Source: Fulvivirga lutimaris
GTDB taxonomy: Bacteria > Bacteroidota > Bacteroidia > Cytophagales > Cyclobacteriaceae
NCBI RefSeq assembly: GCF_009711525.1
Contig: NZ_SMLV01000433.1
Span: forward strand, 1 to 64,000
Length of the DNA: 64,000 nucleotides
Reading direction: 5' to 3'
Shown here: positions 52,429 to 61,858 of the stretch, piece by piece
How positions within the stretch are numbered: the stretch's first letter is position 1
How the letters are laid out: the number at the start of each line of letters is the position of its first letter
The notes under the pieces: generated by a model
Database searches by the model: none
What the model was told of the DNA's origin: nothing
What the model saw: only the letters and a program-made list of their open reading frames with translations
Translations under genes and position numbers: made by a program

Positions 52429-53991
52429 ATGAAGCTAGCATCTCTTGATCTGGAAGTCACTAATAAATTTTCTAAGCTATTCATTGACTACATAAAAGAG
52501 AACGATTCACTGAAGGACTATTATAATGTTTTTCCTCATGTAGAGAATTTTGAGGAGCTGATCAAAGAGAGAAAATTCGGTGCGGAAAATAGAAAAATTC
52601 TCTGTCAGACTTTGGATAAACAATACTCGAATATTTCAAAGTCAACTAGCCTTGAATTAAGCCTTAAGCGGCTAGCTGAATCAAAAACCTTCACAATTAC
52701 AACGGGTCACCAGCTCAACATCTTTACAGGCCCTCTCTACTTCATTTATAAGATCATTACAGTTATCAACACCTGTAAGGTGTTAAAGGAAAAATATCCT
52801 GATTGTAATTTTGTTCCCGTGTATTGGATGGCTTCTGAAGATCATGATTATGATGAAATAAAATATTTCAGATTAGATGGCAAGAAGCATATCTGGGAAA
52901 CAGATCAAAATGGTGCAGTAGGCAGATTTGATACCAAAGAACTTTCTAAACTGGCGAATGAAATACCAGGGATACCGGATTTCTTTAAATCTGCATATAA
53001 ACAAGGCAAAAACTTGGCGGAGGCTGTAAGAATCTATGTCAATGAGCTTTTTGGAGAAGAGGGGTTGGTTGTTGTTGATGCTGATGATACAGATCTGAAG
53101 AGGTTATTCATCCCTGTTATTGAGGATGATATAATAAATCATTCTGCAAAAAAGGTGGTAGGTGACTGCACTGATAAGTTAGAATCGATAGGTTACAAAA
53201 CTCAAGTTTTTCCACGTGAGATCAACTTTTTTTATCTTGATGATCAATTGAGAAGTAGAATTGAGTATCAGGACGGACTATATCAAGTTTTAGATACGGA
53301 TATAAGTTTTGATCAAAGCACGCTTGAAAAATTAATAAAGGAGGCTCCAGAAAAGTTTAGTCCTAATGTTATTCTGAGGCCAGTATATCAGGAAGTGATA
53401 CTACCTAATCTGGCGTACATAGGTGGTCCATCAGAAGTGGCTTATTGGTTTCAATTGAAGCCAATATTTGACCATTATCAAATTTCATTTCCTGCACTTA
53501 TGCCAAGAAATTTTGCCATGGTAGTACCCAAACATATCTTTAATAAGATAGAAAAAACAGGGATCTCATGGGAGGAGATGCTTAAAGACAAGAATGAAAT
53601 TTTTAAGCAGATAGCTTTAGACAATACCGATAATAAAGTGCTTTTAAATGGTCAGATGAATGAGTTGGTTGATCTTTTTGATAAGATCAAAGCTCAGGCT
53701 GAGTTGATAGACCCAACTTTAAAAGCACATGTTGAAGCTCAAAGTGTGAGAACCCAGAACAAGCTAGAGGTTATTGAAAAGAAGTTTATTCGAGCTGAGA
53801 AGAGAAAGCATTCTGATAAGATTAACCAAATTGATTCAATATTAGACTACTTGTTCCCTAATGGAGGTTTGCAGGAAAGAACTGATAATTTTCTAAATTT
53901 TTATTTAGCCAACCCAAAATTTGTCAAAAACCTAATTGATCAACTTGACCCTTTTGATTATAGGTTTCATATTTTTGACAATGGCCAGTAA
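52429..53991 (+). CDS. bshC: Bacillithiol biosynthesis cysteine-adding enzyme
   Basis: A 520-residue protein of the BshC family, which attaches cysteine to GlcN-malate in the last step of bacillithiol synthesis. Recognisable parts are TTGHQLNIFTGPLYFIYKI (nucleotide-binding-like start), PVYWMASEDHDYDEI, LRPVYQEVILPNLAYIGGPS, and a C-terminal coiled-coil dimerisation region with IRAEKRKHSDKINQID. Presence implies that this organism uses bacillithiol as a low-molecular-weight thiol. bshA and bshB are not in the window. Its 3' end overlaps the next gene by 11 bases. Confidence 0.92.
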   Translation: MKLASLDLEVTNKFSKLFIDYIKENDSLKDYYNVFPHVENFEELIKERKFGAENRKILCQTLDKQYSNISKSTSLELSLKRLAESKTFTITTGHQLNIFTGPLYFIYKIITVINTCKVLKEKYPDCNFVPVYWMASEDHDYDEIKYFRLDGKKHIWETDQNGAVGRFDTKELSKLANEIPGIPDFFKSAYKQGKNLAEAVRIYVNELFGEEGLVVVDADDTDLKRLFIPVIEDDIINHSAKKVVGDCTDKLESIGYKTQVFPREINFFYLDDQLRSRIEYQDGLYQVLDTDISFDQSTLEKLIKEAPEKFSPNVILRPVYQEVILPNLAYIGGPSEVAYWFQLKPIFDHYQISFPALMPRNFAMVVPKHIFNKIEKTGISWEEMLKDKNEIFKQIALDNTDNKVLLNGQMNELVDLFDKIKAQAELIDPTLKAHVEAQSVRTQNKLEVIEKKFIRAEKRKHSDKINQIDSILDYLFPNGGLQERTDNFLNFYLANPKFVKNLIDQLDPFDYRFHIFDNGQ

Positions 53992-54550
53992 ACAAATCCT
54001 TCGAGAGGTCTATCTAGCTAAAAGACAGTTTTTAAGTGATGATGAGTACGAGCTTCGTAATCATCAAATTAAGGAGAAATTTATATCACTGCTTGAGAAT
54101 TACAGCTTTAATGCAATTCATACTTTTCTGCCTATTATCTCCAAACGTGAAGTAGATACACTCCGGTTGATTAAATATGTCAGAACAACTAGACCCGAAG
54201 TCCAAATATTTGTTCCCAAAACATTGAGGAACGGACATTTGGAGAATTATATACTGAACGATAATTGTATTATAGAAGAGAATAAGTGGGGAATACCTGA
54301 GCCTGTAGAGGGTGATTTATCTGATGATAGCTTAATTGATTTAGTGTTGGTGCCACTTATCATATCTGACAAACTTGGTGATAGAATTGGATATGGAAAG
54401 GGTTTTTACGATCGCTTTTTAGAAAAAATACCAGAAGCTAAAAAAGTAGGACTTTCATTATTACCCAATCTTGATAAAATAGAATTTATAGAAACAACAG
54501 ATATTAGATTAGATTTTTGTATAACCCCTAGTCAGGTTTATCATTTTTAA
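53981..54550 (+). CDS. 5-formyltetrahydrofolate cyclo-ligase
   Basis: A protein of about 189 residues converting 5-formyl-THF to methenyl-THF with ATP, which recycles folate. The N-terminal MASKQILREVYLAKRQFLSD and the C-terminal signature RIGYGKGFYDRFL are diagnostic. The start ATG at 53981 lies inside the end of bshC (overlap 11 bases). An upstream in-frame ATG at 53936 would add a non-family hydrophobic stretch encoded within bshC. Its last 23 bases overlap the convergent MG2 gene. Confidence 0.92.
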   Translation: MASKQILREVYLAKRQFLSDDEYELRNHQIKEKFISLLENYSFNAIHTFLPIISKREVDTLRLIKYVRTTRPEVQIFVPKTLRNGHLENYILNDNCIIEENKWGIPEPVEGDLSDDSLIDLVLVPLIISDKLGDRIGYGKGFYDRFLEKIPEAKKVGLSLLPNLDKIEFIETTDIRLDFCITPSQVYHF

Positions 54551-56831
54551 CCAGCCCATTGAAGGATACAGTAAAGCTCTTTGAAGCATAACTAATTTTG
54601 CCATTCTCATCAATTTGCTCGACAAGTATAACATATTCCCCTGGTCTGTCTGAGGTTGTAAACTCTAAGGTTGTAGTCTCAGAAACTTTTTGATATGGTT
54701 GCCAAAGAAGTGTGCTCCTCATATCAGGGACATTAGATACCGGTATGCTATTCTTCTTTTCTATAGGTTCGGTCACTCCAGTAGTATTGAAAAAATCAAA
54801 ATTATTGATATCAGGTAGTTCAGCATTTTCTTTCATTTTTACTAATACAATACCACCAACCCCAAAAGGTAAGTGCTTCATGAGTTTTTCGTAATCAGAA
54901 ATTATCTTTATTTCTTCAACATCAACTGGATTAAGAGCAAGTAATTGATCTGCACTTGAAGGTCTTCCATTAATTAGGATAAGTGGTGTAGATTCAAAAG
55001 CATAGGTTTTTTCCAAACCATAAAACTTCAGCCAGTTCTCTTCAAATATTCTAACTATTACCTCTCCTTTCTTTTTTCTAACAGATAAACCTGCAATAAT
55101 TTCTTTTATCGTTTCTTCCATGGTGCTGAATGCAACATATTCATTAAGGTTGAAGGTGGCATCGGGTGCGGGTAGCATTTGACTGATATCAAAGGTAGAT
55201 GCATCATTGTTTTCATCTTCTTTTGAGCTGCTATAATGATTATAAACGCTCTCTATTTGCTGCCTGGCATTAAACTCAGCTTGTGCTGTTTTATGGTGAT
55301 CTGTCCAGGGTAATTCCTGTGCAAGATTATATTTCGATAGTACTTCGAAGTCACGGGATATGATTCTAGGATTTTTAAATTGATGATCCCCAGCCATTAA
55401 ATAGAACGGAATTTCTTGTTTACCATAATATTCAAAAAGTATGGCTTCCTCAAAGAAACCGAGGCGATCAATTTTTAGTTGATAAATGGTATTAATCTCA
55501 GGCACAAAGAAAAAGGCCGTGGTGGTATCTGGCAGTGGCTTATCATCTACTAAATTACCCCTCATTAAAAAGTATTTTTCTTTAGGGAAGTAACGGGTGG
55601 GAATAAATGTATCAGGAATCTCTTTATATTTCTCAGACTCTATAATCATTCTGCTTTCTAAGTCTCTGGTTTGGTTAATATTTAGCGGGTTCGAGTCAAA
55701 ATAGCGATTTGAAAAAGTAAGTAAGCCGTCAGATAACTTGTTAAAATGGTCATAGGACTCTTGGCTCAGAACGTAAGCTGATAAAAGGGCATTTTCTTTA
55801 TTATTTCCAATTTCTATTTTGACGGTCTGTCGTGTTGATAAATTATCAGCATTTAAATTGATATCTAGCGAGTCTGCTGAACCTACTGTATTAAATACCA
55901 TTCGATTACCTTCAATTTCTCCACTTTCATTTAATAGTATAAAGTTTACTACTCCCTCTGGTAGCTCTTGATTATTTATTTCTACAAGGAAATAGTCTTT
56001 TTTGATCTTCCCTTTCACCTCAAAGACTTTATAATTTTGCTGGTACCCAATTATTTTTAAAGAATCATTTTTATGTGATTTATTGGAACTTCTTACAATG
56101 AGTTGAGTTTTTTGACTGCGCTGTATAGCGCTGAATGCATACCCTTCGGTTTCTACTTGTGGTAAGGAGAAGAAACTTTCAGGTTTTCCAGAACAGGCAT
56201 GCTTTAACTGGTAGGTGTGCCCTGTCTTTGGTTTGAATATGATACTTCCGATTCCCTGGCTAGATAATTCAATAGAAAGGATCTCTTTATCCTCATCTTC
56301 CATCAGTATTGCACTAAGATTAGCGCATTTCTCTATATGCTGATAAGCCACTCTGGAAGCTATATTATCGACTAAATGTCCTCCTTCAGCGGCAAATGTA
56401 AATGACGGCTCAGATTTAGTTGGGTTTAATCCACCATCATAATCGGGGGTGTATACTGCTATTTTTTTTCTAAAGTAGCTTTCAGGGCCAAAATTTTTAA
56501 GATGATTAGTCCAGGCAATTAATTCATAAAACCCTGATTTTGTATTTGCCGGAATCTGAACAGATAATTCACCTTTACCACTTCTAGCAAAAACCTTGTT
56601 TTCTATAATATTGCCTTGGGCATTGTTTTTTAACACTATGTAAACAACTTCATCACCTTCAGACTTTACTTTAGTGAAAGCATCTACCAATAAAAAGGAA
56701 AACTCCATTTCCTGACCAGCAAAATAAAAAGGCTGATCTGTAGCTAAGTGAATTAAATTCTGGGCTATGGAAAATTTAAACCCAATAAGCAGCAGAATGA
56801 CAGAAAATAAAGCTTTGGATTTTATTTTCAT
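54528..56831 (-). CDS. Exported MG2-domain protein with TonB-plug-like C-terminal region
   Basis: A 767-residue exported protein with a signal peptide (KALFSVILLLIGFKFSIAQ). Residues about 25-130 form a macroglobulin-like MG2 domain (HLATDQPFYFAGQEMEFSF ... KSGFYELIAWTNHL). Central beta-rich domains follow. At about 590-680, the segment LILINGRPSSADQLLALNPV, then VEEIKIISDYEKLMKHLPFG and GVGGIVLVKMKEN, resembles a TonB receptor plug domain without the barrel. It is the third gene of the TonB receptor-DUF4249 unit, two bases after the DUF4249 stop. A role in surface presentation or in gating the receptor partner is possible. No exact function is known. Confidence 0.72.
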   Translation of the reverse strand: MKIKSKALFSVILLLIGFKFSIAQNLIHLATDQPFYFAGQEMEFSFLLVDAFTKVKSEGDEVVYIVLKNNAQGNIIENKVFARSGKGELSVQIPANTKSGFYELIAWTNHLKNFGPESYFRKKIAVYTPDYDGGLNPTKSEPSFTFAAEGGHLVDNIASRVAYQHIEKCANLSAILMEDEDKEILSIELSSQGIGSIIFKPKTGHTYQLKHACSGKPESFFSLPQVETEGYAFSAIQRSQKTQLIVRSSNKSHKNDSLKIIGYQQNYKVFEVKGKIKKDYFLVEINNQELPEGVVNFILLNESGEIEGNRMVFNTVGSADSLDINLNADNLSTRQTVKIEIGNNKENALLSAYVLSQESYDHFNKLSDGLLTFSNRYFDSNPLNINQTRDLESRMIIESEKYKEIPDTFIPTRYFPKEKYFLMRGNLVDDKPLPDTTTAFFFVPEINTIYQLKIDRLGFFEEAILFEYYGKQEIPFYLMAGDHQFKNPRIISRDFEVLSKYNLAQELPWTDHHKTAQAEFNARQQIESVYNHYSSSKEDENNDASTFDISQMLPAPDATFNLNEYVAFSTMEETIKEIIAGLSVRKKKGEVIVRIFEENWLKFYGLEKTYAFESTPLILINGRPSSADQLLALNPVDVEEIKIISDYEKLMKHLPFGVGGIVLVKMKENAELPDINNFDFFNTTGVTEPIEKKNSIPVSNVPDMRSTLLWQPYQKVSETTTLEFTTSDRPGEYVILVEQIDENGKISYASKSFTVSFNGLVKNDKPD

Positions 56832-56833
56832 AG

Positions 56834-57943
56834 TTACCAGAATGAAGGTTTAACATTCGTAGAATACTTAAGTACCCGGCAATCGTTCTTGAAAACATCC
56901 ATTGGAACAGGATCTGTTTTTAAATAAGATTTATTGACGAAGAAAGCAATATCCTTTACTGAAGCGGCACTAAAGAAGCCCATCACTTTTTCATTTTTAT
57001 CCTCAATTGAAACAATGTTAGAAGGAACCTCAGTATTTGTAATCGAGAAAGGGGACCCACTATCTTCTTGTTGCTTTATAATATTCCAAAATTCATAGGC
57101 TTCTTTTGTTATTGATAATTGTTGGGCATAGAAATAGTATTTACCTGTTAAACGCCCTTGAGTATTTTCAAGAAAGTGGAGAAGCGTTTTTGAATCACCC
57201 AGTGTTTTAGAAGAGACTATTGATGAATTTGAAGGTTCAGTGACCCAGCAAATGCAGCACTTACATCTAACATCATTTACATCATCTGGTATTGTTTCTA
57301 ATGTACAAGGTGGTGGATCGGGCACTTGTTGACCTTCTACATTCTTAGTTTTTAACTCTGGATTAGTTTCAACCTGATAGGTTCCTTCCCATCTCCATCT
57401 ATAGAACTCATATGTTCCATCAAATCCATTAGGTATCAGAGAAATGTTTAGCCCGTCTTTTGTTTTTTCAAGGTTATCGGCCAAGTACTTCTTACTGGTG
57501 TAGTCTATAGCATAATCTTTTATTCCTACATTTTGAGGCATGATCTCCGCTAGTGACTCATACTTTTTCCCATTTTCTAGCTCTATTTTTAAAACATATG
57601 ATGTACCAATTTGCCCTCTCATACCATCTACAGAAGATTGATATACGCCAGGCGATATTTCGGCAAACACCTCTTCATTTCCTTGATCATCAATAACAGA
57701 AACGCTAGCCTCCTGCACTAAGTCTCTTATATTGTAATCGTCCTTATTTGGGCTGAAAGGTTCAAAATAATCATTAGAGTAGGAGAGTGTTATGGTGTAT
57801 GGGCCTGGCAGGTCAGTAATCATTCCATCAACTACCAGATGGTCGGCATTACTTGGGATACCAATTTTTATTTCGTCAACGCATCCATTGATGAAAAGAA
57901 TAAGAGAACAGAAGGATAAAACTAAAACTAATTTTCTCATCAT
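56834..57943 (-). CDS. DUF4249 domain lipoprotein
   Basis: A 369-residue predicted lipoprotein: MMRKLVLVLSFCSLILFINGC, lipobox INGC, then the DUF4249 start VDEIKIGIPSNADHLVVDG. Strands typical of the family follow (YTITLSYSNDYF, SVIDDQGNEEVFAEISPGVY). A cysteine cluster (CKCCICW) lies near residue 235. DUF4249 proteins are regularly encoded after TonB-dependent receptors in Bacteroidota and probably act as surface substrate-binding partners. Its start overlaps the receptor stop as ATGA. The substrate is unknown. Confidence 0.85.
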   Translation of the reverse strand: MMRKLVLVLSFCSLILFINGCVDEIKIGIPSNADHLVVDGMITDLPGPYTITLSYSNDYFEPFSPNKDDYNIRDLVQEASVSVIDDQGNEEVFAEISPGVYQSSVDGMRGQIGTSYVLKIELENGKKYESLAEIMPQNVGIKDYAIDYTSKKYLADNLEKTKDGLNISLIPNGFDGTYEFYRWRWEGTYQVETNPELKTKNVEGQQVPDPPPCTLETIPDDVNDVRCKCCICWVTEPSNSSIVSSKTLGDSKTLLHFLENTQGRLTGKYYFYAQQLSITKEAYEFWNIIKQQEDSGSPFSITNTEVPSNIVSIEDKNEKVMGFFSAASVKDIAFFVNKSYLKTDPVPMDVFKNDCRVLKYSTNVKPSFW

Positions 57944-60633
57944 TTTATAATAAAATTATAGGTGACTGATGGAAATACAGAGCCTAATATTGATAGCTTA
58001 TAAGCTTTTGGATATCTATATCTTCCATCTTGTCCATCTTCGAAAAATACAGAAAAGGCATTTTTCCTACCATAAACGTTATATACAGTAAGTGTCCAGC
58101 TGCCCTCCCACTTTTTATCCTTTTTATGATTTGTCCGAATCAAAAGTGACATATCTAACCTGTGGTAGGTCGGAATTCTATAATTATTTCTTTCTGGGTA
58201 GTTGGTCACTATAACATTATTGATCAAAAACCTTTCAGAAGGCGCGGAGATAGGTCTGCCGGTTGCGGCATTAAAATTCACGGAAAAAACAAATCTTTTC
58301 GAGATGTCATAATTGGTATTAATTTTCACATTGTGTGGCTGGTCATAGTTAGAAGGAAAAAATGAATTGTTATTTATCTGTAAAGCTTCATCTGGAGTTG
58401 TTGTTCTTCTTCTTGATGAGGAATAAGTATAACTCAACTGTCCAGACAAACGCCCCTCTTTTATCAAGGAAAATTCTGCACCCCTTATGTCCGCCTCACT
58501 ATTTACCAATTCTGTTTCTATGTTTTGTTTAAGCGATAAATTGGCACCATTTCTATATTCTGGAACATTGTCAATGTTTTTATAAAACACTTCTACAGAT
58601 GTTGAAATATTGGATTTATCAGCTTGATAGAAATAGCCCAGCGAATATTGATAACCTATTTGAGGTTTGATATATTCATTGCTCGACACCCACGAGTCTA
58701 TTGGTGATATAGCGGTGGTATTGGATATCAAATGAAGGTATTGAAAATTCCGGCTTACACTGGCTTTGATGCTACTTCGCAAGTTCAGGTTGTACTTTGC
58801 TGCTATACGGGGTTCTAGGCCAAAGTAAGTTTTTGCAATTTTATTTTCCCCGAAAGACTTTGCCCCAGTAATAGAATAATCATTAACTGGCTCATTCGGG
58901 TCATATTGTGGCTGGTCATAAGGACCTAACAGTGCAAAGTTAGAAAGTCTTATTCCTGGAATAACTGCCAACTTTCCAAGTTGAATTTCATCGCTAATGA
59001 ATGCTCCCGTAATTATAGAACGCTCATTATTTAATTTAATTTCTTCAATTGTTGATACAGCAGACTGTGGTTTTAACACACCTCTTTTTATTTCATATCC
59101 AGTTAAATCAAGACCTGCAGTTAATAGGTGATTTTTCTTTCTCCATAGAAAGTAGCTCTTGGCCTGAAAATTATTGACCCCGTATTTCCAGTCAAAGGAC
59201 TCTAGTGGGTCTTCATCTTCAATTGTATATGAATAATTGCCTGCCGATAGGCTGCTAATGTGATATACACCTTCTTTTATTGTCCTTTCAAGATTGATTG
59301 CAACACTTGAATTTTGCCATGAATATAAAGTGTCACTTGAGAGTTTAAACTTGTCATTACTATGATATATTGAGGCACTGAGTTTGTGTTTCTTATTTAC
59401 CAGGGCACTGATTTTTCCTGTAAAATCGTAAAAAATAGTTGAGCTTTGGCGAAGTTCATCATCTTTTGCTCTCTTCAGTAGCCAATCAGAATAGCTTGAC
59501 CTTCCCGCGACCATAAAGCTTACCTTATTTTTAACTATCGGCCCTTCTAACATAAGCCTGCTGGTTATAAGTCCAATCCCACCAGAGCCTTTTAGTCGTT
59601 TTGAGTTACCATCCTTTTGCCTAACATCAAGTACCGATGAAATTTTACCACCATATTGAATTGGAATAGAGCCTTTATAAAAAGTGACATCTTTAACAGC
59701 ATCAGGATGAAATGATGAAAAGAACCCAAAGAGGTGGTTTGGATTAAATATTATTCCATTATCCAGAAGTATAAGATTTTGATCCGCTGTACCACCACGC
59801 ACATTAAAACCTGCACTGGCTTCACCTACTGAATTAACCCCGGGCAGCAATTGTACGCTTTTTATTATATCCGCTTCACCCATCATGGAAGGCGCTTTTT
59901 TAATCTCTTCTAAGGAAATTCTAGTTGTGCCAGAAGTAACATTCTGAAAACTCTCATTGATGGCATTGTCTTCTACAATAATCTCATCTAAAGTGTAAGG
60001 GTTTTCCTGAAGGGTGATGTCGAATTTTGAAGACTCATAGATTTTGACAAAGAATGTCTGAGTCTCATAATTTAGACCTTGTATTGTCATTAAATGTTCA
60101 CCTACCGGAAGTCTTATGTTATACTTTCCATTAGCATCACTGGCTACGCCTTTATCAATTTCATTGGCATATATGGTGGCACCAATCAAAGGTTCTGAAG
60201 TTGCATCGCTAAAGATTGTACCATTTAATGTTACTTCTTCTCCCCATTTTGCATTATTGGTATCTCCAAAATTGTAAGATGGTATTTCATCTTCAGCCTG
60301 ACTGATTATGTCAGCGCGTATTTCATCTATTTTAGGGTCTCTAAGTAGAACCAATCCATAATTATAAATGAGCCTTATTTGGAAGTTTCTGCCTATGAGT
60401 ATGCTCTCAAGAGCAGTTTTAACATTTTGTCCAGCATAGGACTTGTTAACCATAAGCTCATCAGTCCACTCAGGCAGGTAGAAGATTTTTACTTCCTCTT
60501 GTTCTTCAATTTGTGTGATGAGTTGAGTGAGTGATATGCCTACTTTATGTTCCGGCACCTTGAAGTTTGTGCTCTGGCTATAAACCGAAGTAAGCGGTAA
60601 AATCAGGATGAGTGCTAGTATTGTATATCTCAC
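57940..60633 (-). CDS. TonB-dependent receptor with STN and carboxypeptidase-regulatory-like domains
   Basis: An 897-residue outer-membrane receptor. A signal peptide ends at VYSQ (20). An STN (secretin/TonB short N-terminal) domain covers about 25-100, a CarboxypepD-regulatory-like domain about 135-210 (LNGTIFSDATSEPLIGATIY), and a plug domain about 220-345 (GFNVRGGTADQNLILLDNG). A 22-strand barrel follows, ending NFIIK. An STN domain normally signals to a FecR-type anti-sigma factor, but no FecI/FecR pair is adjacent. The start is GTG at 60633-60631. Downstream partners are a DUF4249 lipoprotein and an MG2 protein. The imported substrate is unknown. Confidence 0.9.
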   Translation of the reverse strand: MRYTILALILILPLTSVYSQSTNFKVPEHKVGISLTQLITQIEEQEEVKIFYLPEWTDELMVNKSYAGQNVKTALESILIGRNFQIRLIYNYGLVLLRDPKIDEIRADIISQAEDEIPSYNFGDTNNAKWGEEVTLNGTIFSDATSEPLIGATIYANEIDKGVASDANGKYNIRLPVGEHLMTIQGLNYETQTFFVKIYESSKFDITLQENPYTLDEIIVEDNAINESFQNVTSGTTRISLEEIKKAPSMMGEADIIKSVQLLPGVNSVGEASAGFNVRGGTADQNLILLDNGIIFNPNHLFGFFSSFHPDAVKDVTFYKGSIPIQYGGKISSVLDVRQKDGNSKRLKGSGGIGLITSRLMLEGPIVKNKVSFMVAGRSSYSDWLLKRAKDDELRQSSTIFYDFTGKISALVNKKHKLSASIYHSNDKFKLSSDTLYSWQNSSVAINLERTIKEGVYHISSLSAGNYSYTIEDEDPLESFDWKYGVNNFQAKSYFLWRKKNHLLTAGLDLTGYEIKRGVLKPQSAVSTIEEIKLNNERSIITGAFISDEIQLGKLAVIPGIRLSNFALLGPYDQPQYDPNEPVNDYSITGAKSFGENKIAKTYFGLEPRIAAKYNLNLRSSIKASVSRNFQYLHLISNTTAISPIDSWVSSNEYIKPQIGYQYSLGYFYQADKSNISTSVEVFYKNIDNVPEYRNGANLSLKQNIETELVNSEADIRGAEFSLIKEGRLSGQLSYTYSSSRRRTTTPDEALQINNNSFFPSNYDQPHNVKINTNYDISKRFVFSVNFNAATGRPISAPSERFLINNVIVTNYPERNNYRIPTYHRLDMSLLIRTNHKKDKKWEGSWTLTVYNVYGRKNAFSVFFEDGQDGRYRYPKAYKLSILGSVFPSVTYNFIIK

Positions 60634-60689
60634 GGAAACAAAACTTGTAAAACATTTTAGATATAAAATGCCGTATTATGGGGGATATA

Positions 60690-61373
60690 TTAGGTATTTT
60701 TCACTGCTCTTACCATTTCTTTCTTACCAGGAGGACCGGGAAGCGTTTGAACGTCTAGATTTAACGACTTTAGATTTCTCTTTAGCTGTCCCTGAGCACA
60801 GTAGGTTACGAATGCACCTTCGGGTCTCATGCTGTCATATATTTTGGTCAGAATATCCATTTCCCACATTTCAGATTGTTTGTTGGGAGCAAAGGCATCA
60901 AAGAAGATTACATCATACTTTTCAAGAGGTAAGGTATGTTGCGTTATGGAATCATGCACCTTTTTAAATGAGAAAAAGTTAGACACCTTATGAAGCTCAT
61001 TCCAGGGAATTTTATGAAGAGTATCAAACCATTCCTGTATATTATTACCTTTTATAAGTGAGGTGTAATTTAACATAGACACTTGTTTTTCACTTATCGG
61101 ATATGCTTCTATTGTATCATAGGTAATATAAACTTCGTTCTGTAATGCCCATTCTGCTGCCAGCAATGCATTAAGTCCGGTCCCAAAGCCTAATTCAAAT
61201 ACATTAACATTCTCTTTTACTCCATTGTGATAATCCAAGCCATTTTTGACAAAGACGTGTCTGGACTCTTGAATAGCACCATGAAAGGAATGGTAGGTTT
61301 CATTCAGCTTGGCATTATATAAGGAATGGGAGCCATCCTCTGTGAAGATAATTTTAATATTATCTTCAGGCAT
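60690..61373 (-). CDS. mnmD: tRNA 5-methylaminomethyl-2-thiouridine methyltransferase MnmD
   Basis: A 227-residue SAM-dependent methyltransferase equal to the methyltransferase half of MnmC. The SAM motif is VFELGFGTGLNALLAAEW. The catalytic region FFDAFAPNKQSEMWEMDIL and the C-terminal PGPPGKKEMVRA are hallmarks of the MnmC methyltransferase domain. It completes mnm5s2U at the tRNA wobble position. The oxidase half is not fused. The start ATG shares one base with the ispF stop (TAATG). Followed by 56 bases before the TonB receptor start on the same strand. Confidence 0.9.
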   Translation of the reverse strand: MPEDNIKIIFTEDGSHSLYNAKLNETYHSFHGAIQESRHVFVKNGLDYHNGVKENVNVFELGFGTGLNALLAAEWALQNEVYITYDTIEAYPISEKQVSMLNYTSLIKGNNIQEWFDTLHKIPWNELHKVSNFFSFKKVHDSITQHTLPLEKYDVIFFDAFAPNKQSEMWEMDILTKIYDSMRPEGAFVTYCAQGQLKRNLKSLNLDVQTLPGPPGKKEMVRAVKNT

Positions 61374-61858
61374 TATTTCTGGTCTTTTTGTATCAGAACC
61401 ACTGCATAAGCAGCCACGCCTTCTTCTGTACCTACAAAGCCCAGCTTTTCTGTGGTGGTGGCTTTTATTGAAATATCTTCTTCATCAATTTTCATTACTT
61501 CAGCCAGGCAGCTTTTCATTGCAGGAATATGTGGATTAACTTTTGGTTGCTGAAGGCAAATGGTACTGTCAATATTTCCAATCGACCAACCTTTGTCTGT
61601 TAGTAGTTTGATAACATCTCTAAGTAATATTTTGCTGTCAATACCTTTAAATTGCGGGTCAGTGTCAGCAAAATGAAATCCTATATCGCGCATATTGGCG
61701 GCTCCAAGAAGTGCATCACAAATAACATGAATGAGCACATCTGCATCTGAATGTCCAACTGCACCTTTAGTATGGGGCACCTTTATCCCTCCGAGCCAAA
61801 AATCCTGACCTTCTTCTAACTTATGTACGTCATATCCAAAACCCGTTCTAATTTTCAT
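61373..61858 (-). CDS. ispF: 2-C-methyl-D-erythritol 2,4-cyclodiphosphate synthase
   Basis: A 161-residue enzyme of the MEP isoprenoid pathway. Motifs: GFGYDVHKL (metal ligands Asp and His), VGHSDADVLIHVICDALLGA, IGFHFADTDP and KATTTEKLGFVGTEEGVAA. Length is standard. It lies between the M16 peptidase gene (overlap 11 bases) and mnmD (overlap one base), thus in a coupled operon of unrelated functions. Confidence 0.97.
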   Translation of the reverse strand: MKIRTGFGYDVHKLEEGQDFWLGGIKVPHTKGAVGHSDADVLIHVICDALLGAANMRDIGFHFADTDPQFKGIDSKILLRDVIKLLTDKGWSIGNIDSTICLQQPKVNPHIPAMKSCLAEVMKIDEEDISIKATTTEKLGFVGTEEGVAAYAVVLIQKDQK

